A stretch of 64,000 bases of DNA. Origin: Thalassia testudinum (taxonomy: Eukaryota > Streptophyta > Magnoliopsida > Alismatales > Hydrocharitaceae). The stretch spans positions 9,306,501 through 9,370,500 of the forward strand of contig JAZHRO010000024.1 of the NCBI GenBank assembly GCA_037157565.1. The letters run 5' to 3'. Below the pieces are notes generated by a model. That model searched no databases. It was not told the DNA's origin and saw only the letters and a list, made by a program, of their open reading frames with translations. The translations under genes were made by a program, and so were the position numbers. Positions within the stretch are counted from its first letter, which is position 1. Each line of letters begins with the position of its first letter. This document shows, piece after piece, positions 59,962-64,000 of the stretch.

Positions 59962-60516
59962 TTGTTGGATGCAATCCGCCACATTCCTCTTTACGCAAAG
60001 TTTTTAAAAGACCTATGCACACCTAAGCGTAAAGCAAGAATTCAAAAAGGGAGTAGTCCAATCATCCTCTCGGAACAAGCTAGTTCCATCATCTCTAGTA
60101 CCCTCCCAACTAAGATGAAAGACCTAGGCACCCCTCTCTTATCCTGCATGATAGGTAACACCACATTTAATAGAGCACTACTTGACCTAGGTGCTTCCAT
60201 CAATCTTATCCCAACCTCTCTGCTAACACATTTCGAGGTTGGCAATCTGAAGCCAACCGAGGTGTCCCTACAATTAGCTAACAGATCAGTTATGACACCT
60301 CAGGGAGTGTTGGAAGATGTCATAGTGCGGGTCAAGGATTTTTACTTTCCTATAGACTTCATAGTCCTTGACATGGAAGTACCTAAAGATATCCAGAACA
60401 CACCTATCATTTTAGGAAGACCTTTCTTAGCTATGGCCAAGGCAAACATCAATTGTGAGGAGGGCCTTATAGAATTGAAGTTTGGAGATCATAAAATAAA
60501 AATTGATATTTTTTAG
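59962..60516 (+). pseudogene. pol: Aspartic protease region of pol
   Basis: Same frame as gag. After an IPLLDAIRHIPLYAKFLKDL linker (typical of Athila/Tat polyproteins), the retroviral-type aspartic protease has its active-site box LLDLGASINL with Asp at 60184, and the downstream ILGRPFLA box (about 60,409). It would process the gag-pol polyprotein. Closed by TAG at 60514, after which the frame stays open into the reverse transcriptase. Confidence 0.85.
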
Positions 60517-61791
60517 GCTCAAAGAGGACCGACCTATAGTTTAATTGAAGAAATCTTTTCTCTGGATTCTTCGGACCAGTTGGTTGAGGATACCTTAATC
60601 AATTCATTAAATTTAGAACCTCAACACTCTTTGGACTCTGACTTGACTTCCACTGAGATGCCAAATTTAGAGACTGGGGACCTACCTCCTATTCTTTTAG
60701 TATCTCTAGGATCTCCTGAAACTTTCACACCTGCTCCTTCTGATCCTGTGCCTGTTGAACTCAAACCTCTTCCTGACTCTCTCAAATATGTTTTCTTAGG
60801 ACCTGATCAGACCTATCCGGTGATTGTTAACTCTTCCTTATCATTTGATCAAGAATCACGACTCTTATCTGTCCTAAGAGCACATAGACAGGCTATAGGA
60901 TGGAACCTTTTTGACCTAACTGGCATCAGTCCTTCTTATTGCACACATAGGATTTTCACTGAAGAAGGATCTAGACCTACTAGACAGCCCCAGCGTAGAT
61001 TGAACCCTACATTACAAGAAGTGGTAAGAAGTGAAATGATTAAGTGGTTGGGCAATGGAATTATCTTCCCAATTTCTGACAGTAGATGGGTAAGTCATGT
61101 TCAGGTTGTGCCAAAGAAGGCCGGACTTACCATCATCACCACTAATTCTGGAGAAGTCATCCCTACACGCATTGCTAGTTCGTGGCGAGTATGTATAGAT
61201 TACCAAAAACTCAACCAAGCCACGAAGAAAGATCATTTCCCTTTTCCCTTCATTGATCAGATACTGGAAAGACTGGCGGGGAATAGATTTTTCTGCTTTT
61301 TGGATGGCTATTTAGGATATGATCAGGTGGCAATTCACCCCGACGATCAGGAAAAAATGACATTCACCTGCCCCTACGGAACCTTTGCATTCCGTAGGAT
61401 GCCTTTTAGATTGTGCAACGCACCTGCTACATTTCAGCGGTGTATGTTTGCAATCTTTTCCGACTTAGTAGGTGATTGCTTAGAAGTCTTCATGGATGAC
61501 TTCTTGGTCTTCGGGAGCACATTTGATGCATGTTTAGACCACCTGACTAAGGTCCTGCAAAGATGCATAAATGTGAATCTGGTACTTTCTTGGGAGAAAT
61601 CTCATTTCATGGTAACAGAAGGGCTAATATTAGGTCACCTTGTCTCTGAGAGAGGAATTGAGGTTGACCGCGCGAAGGTAAAGTTGATTTCTGAATTACC
61701 ATTACTTTCATCGGTCAAGCAAATTAGATCTTTTCTCGGGCATGTTGGTTTTTATCGCCGCTTTATAGCGAATTTCTCGAAAATAGCCTGA
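60517..61791 (+). pseudogene. pol: Reverse transcriptase region of pol
   Basis: RNA-dependent DNA polymerase in the same frame. Visible blocks are WRVCIDYQKLNQATKKDHFP, PFIDQILERLAG, FTCPYGTFAFRRMPF, LCNAPATFQRCM and the catalytic FMDDF (61489-61503), followed by the thumb/connection blocks GLILGHLVSERG and RSFLGHVGFYRRF. FMDD in place of YxDD is usual in the Athila/Tat group. Two residues normally conserved around the catalytic core look altered (GYLGYDQ, MPFRLCN). An in-frame TGA at 61789 separates it from RNase H. Confidence 0.9.
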
Positions 61792-62424
61792 CCTCTCACT
61801 ACTCTCCTCTCTAAAGATGTAGACTTCGAGATCTCTGACGAATGTGTTCGTGCCTATACGACACTCCGTGATCAGGTTACCAAGGCACCCATACTACAAC
61901 CCCCGAATTGGTCTCACCCTTTTGAGATCATGTGTGATGCCTCTAATTATGCAGTAGGAGCTGTCCTTGGTCAAAAATTGAACGGGAAACCCACAGTCAT
62001 CTATTACGCTAGCAAGACCTTAGATGAAGCTCAGAGGAATTACACCGTCACAGAAAAGGAATTGCTAGCTGCAGTATTTGTACTGGAAAAATTCAGACCT
62101 TATCTTTTAGGTTCCCACCTTATAGTCTACACTGACCATACGGCAGTTCGACATCTTCTCGCCAAGAAGGACGTGAAATCTCGTCTGATTAGATGGATCC
62201 TGCTTTTACAAGAATTTGATTTAGAGATTCGTGATAAGGCTGGAAAGCAGAATGTGGTAGCTGACCACTTATCCCGCCTTCCTTCTGAAGCGATTTCTCC
62301 TTCTTCACCCATTTCTGACCACTTCCTTGACGAGCAATTGCTGGTCATTCATTTTGATCTTCCCTGGTATGCTGACATTGTCAACTACCTAGCTTCTGGA
62401 ATCCTCCCCACTGATTGGGTTTGA
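61792..62424 (+). pseudogene. pol: RNase H region of pol
   Basis: Degrades RNA in the RNA-DNA hybrid during reverse transcription. Acidic active-site residues are visible in [14 protein letters not shown] (Asp), [12 protein letters not shown] (Glu) and [12 protein letters not shown] (Asp). DHLSRLP marks the usual C-terminal boundary. The frame is the same as reverse transcriptase; it ends at TGA 62422, with the reading frame open beyond. Confidence 0.88.
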
Positions 62425-63678
62425 CATCAAAAAGACAGACTTAGATCCGAAGCCAAGCACTATTACTGGGAAGAACCCTGGCTTTTCAAGCACTGCAAAG
62501 ACCAGATCTTTAGGAAGTGTGTTCCAGATAAGGAGATTAGAAGCATCTTATCGTTCTGCCATGACCAGGCGTGCAGCGGTCACTTCTCTGGCAAAAAGAC
62601 TGCTGTAAAGATTTTGCAGGGCAGTTTTTATTGGCCCACAATCTTTAAAGATGCACACAAATATAGCAGGGCATGTTCACGCTGTCAGTCTCTTGGCAGT
62701 ATTGGCCGCCGAGACATGATGCCCTTGAATCCGATCATGGTGTGCGAAATCTTTGACATTTGGGGCATTGACTTCATGGGACCTTTTCCTAAATCTTATG
62801 GCTTCGAGTACATATTGTTGGCAGTTGAGTATGTTTCAAAATGGATTGAAGCCATCCCCTCGAGGACTAATGATCATAGAGTTGTGACACAATTCGTTCA
62901 AGATTTCATCTTCTCTAGATTTGGGGTACCAAAAACCATCATTAGTGATGGAAGGTCTCATTTTAGAAACACACATTTTCAGTCCATACTTCAAAATTAT
63001 GGGGTGTCACATAGGATAGCTACACCATATCACCCTCAAACCAATGGACTTGCTGAATTATCCAATCGGGAGATCAAGAAGATTTTACAGACTACCATTC
63101 GACCAGATAGAAAGGATTGGTCTTCCCGCCTTTCTGATGCGTTGTGGGCATATAGGACAGCTCACAAAACCCCTTTGGGCATGTCTCCTTTTAGACTTGT
63201 GTACAGGAAACACTGTCATCTTCCCGTAGAACTAGAGCACAAAGCCTATTAGGCCATCAGAAAGTGTAACTTGGACCTAGAGAAGGCCGGTGATTTTAGG
63301 AAATTGCAAATTTCTGAGCTCGATGAGTTAAGGAATGAATCTTATGAAAGCTCAAGGATTTATAAGGATAAACTTAAGGCCTTCCATGACCGTCACATTC
63401 TTAGGAAATCATTTCACCTTGGTCAAAAAGTCCTTCTCTTCGACTCTAGACTAAAACTCTTTCCTAGGAAACTAAGATCAAAATAGACTGGACCTTTCAA
63501 AATCTTAAGAATATTTGATAATGGAGCCGTTGAGATCACTGAAATTGACAAATCTGAACCTTTTATTGTAAATGGTCAAAGACTGAAACCTTTCATTAAG
63601 CCGCATGATCTCAGACTTGTCAATTCCACCATTTTGCTCCTACATTTTGAATTACCATACAAGTTTTCTCCTAGCTGA
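62425..63678 (+). pseudogene. pol: Integrase region of pol, to the natural stop
   Basis: Inserts element DNA into the genome. The HHCC zinc domain ([12 protein letters not shown] ... RACSRCQ, about 62,551-62,688) precedes the DDE core: Asp in [10 protein letters not shown] (about 62,770), Asp in IISDGRSHF (about 62,947), Glu in [10 protein letters not shown] (about 63,055). The C-terminal GPFKILRIFDNGAVEI domain follows, without a chromodomain. Stops in frame at 63250 (TAG) and 63484 (TAG); the natural end is TGA at 63676. Confidence 0.88.
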
Positions 63679-63980
63679 AGGCATTAAACTTAGCAAAACC
63701 TATCCTTGTATATAGTTGTTTTGCACCTTTCTTACTTTAGCTTTCATTTGCATTAGGTGTCTACCCTTGCATTTTGAGCATACTTTCATTGACACATATG
63801 TCATGCATTTCACTTCCTAGCCCGACTGTTCACTCTGATCCTAGATCGGACTTAAAATCTTCTGCACAGAGATTTTATTTCCTCATTCCGACTTCCTTCC
63901 ATCACCCAGTTTAGGATAGTGAAAAGCAGAGCATGCATTTGAATCTACCCTATTCATTCAATGAGGACATTACAACATTT
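63679..63980 (+). other. Spacer between pol and polypurine tract
   Basis: About 300 bp with no ORF. No envelope-like gene is present before the tract. Confidence 0.5.
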
Positions 63981-63992
63981 AAGCATGGGGGG
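63981..63992 (+). other. Polypurine tract
   Basis: AAGCATGGGGGG, followed by TGTAAATG at the window edge. Either the 3' LTR starts at 63993, or this is an internal tract; the visible 5' LTR starts TGACGAG, which does not match TGTAAATG. Confidence 0.5.
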
Positions 63993-64000
63993 TGTAAATG

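Larger units (their letters stand above)
49089..64000 (+). mobile_element. Athila-lineage Ty3/gypsy retrotransposon (runs off window)
   Basis: Order: large 5' LTR (49,089-56,499), tRNA-Asp primer site, leader, gag, protease, reverse transcriptase, RNase H, integrase, then a polypurine tract near the window end. Lineage call rests on the tRNA-Asp type primer site, the FMDD catalytic box, and the HFPFPFIDQILERLAG and GHVGFYRRFI blocks that are typical of Athila/Tat. No chromodomain follows the integrase, and no envelope-like ORF is seen before the window ends. Decayed and incapable of autonomous movement. Confidence 0.85.

Overview
This is nuclear DNA of a flowering plant. Two intronless, GC-rich protein kinase genes sit in AT-rich, mostly non-coding DNA that is crowded with nested LTR retrotransposon remains, MITEs and fragments of other DNA transposons. 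The GC-rich third codon positions of the kinases lean towards a monocot; this is inference and the species cannot be named from the window.

Layout. Positions 1-16.2 kb are a nest of LTRs. An old Athila-like LTR (from 4,800) is cut by two LTRs of a second family, called here T (starts TGATGAG, about 2.75-2.95 kb). The T copy at 5,324-8,191 is a solo LTR with exact target-site duplications. The T copy at 11,578-16,206 is itself cut by a solo LTR of a third family, S (14,368-16,056). Positions 16.2-36 kb are the low-copy, gene-bearing part. Tandem paralogous MAPKKK17/18-type kinases lie on the minus strand at 25,497-26,798 and 32,599-33,870, and a pair of related long-TIR MITEs flanks them. Positions 36-47.4 kb hold two more S LTRs, facing each other. 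One was interrupted at its TATA box by a 9-kb T-family element (37,712-46,737, duplication AGGGG) with long LTRs and a short non-coding interior, which in turn carries another solo LTR (39,223-40,989). Positions 47.5-49 kb hold a hAT-like element and a CACTA terminus. Positions 49.1-64 kb are an Athila-lineage Ty3/gypsy element: a very large 5' LTR cut by a solo LTR (49,793-52,481), a tRNA-Asp primer site, and a gag-pol that stays in one frame but carries eleven premature stops. It runs to the right edge of the window.

The kinases are the only convincing host genes. By family they should act at the top of a MAP kinase cascade. The most unusual signal lies in the LTR promoters. Three S LTRs each carry an array of a short palindrome ending about 106-110 bp upstream of the TATA box, but the palindrome differs in each copy. 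All five T LTRs carry a 36-nt hairpin about 67-70 bp upstream of TATA, with stem changes on both sides. Boundaries backed by TG...CA ends plus 5-bp duplications are firm; other boundaries are approximate.
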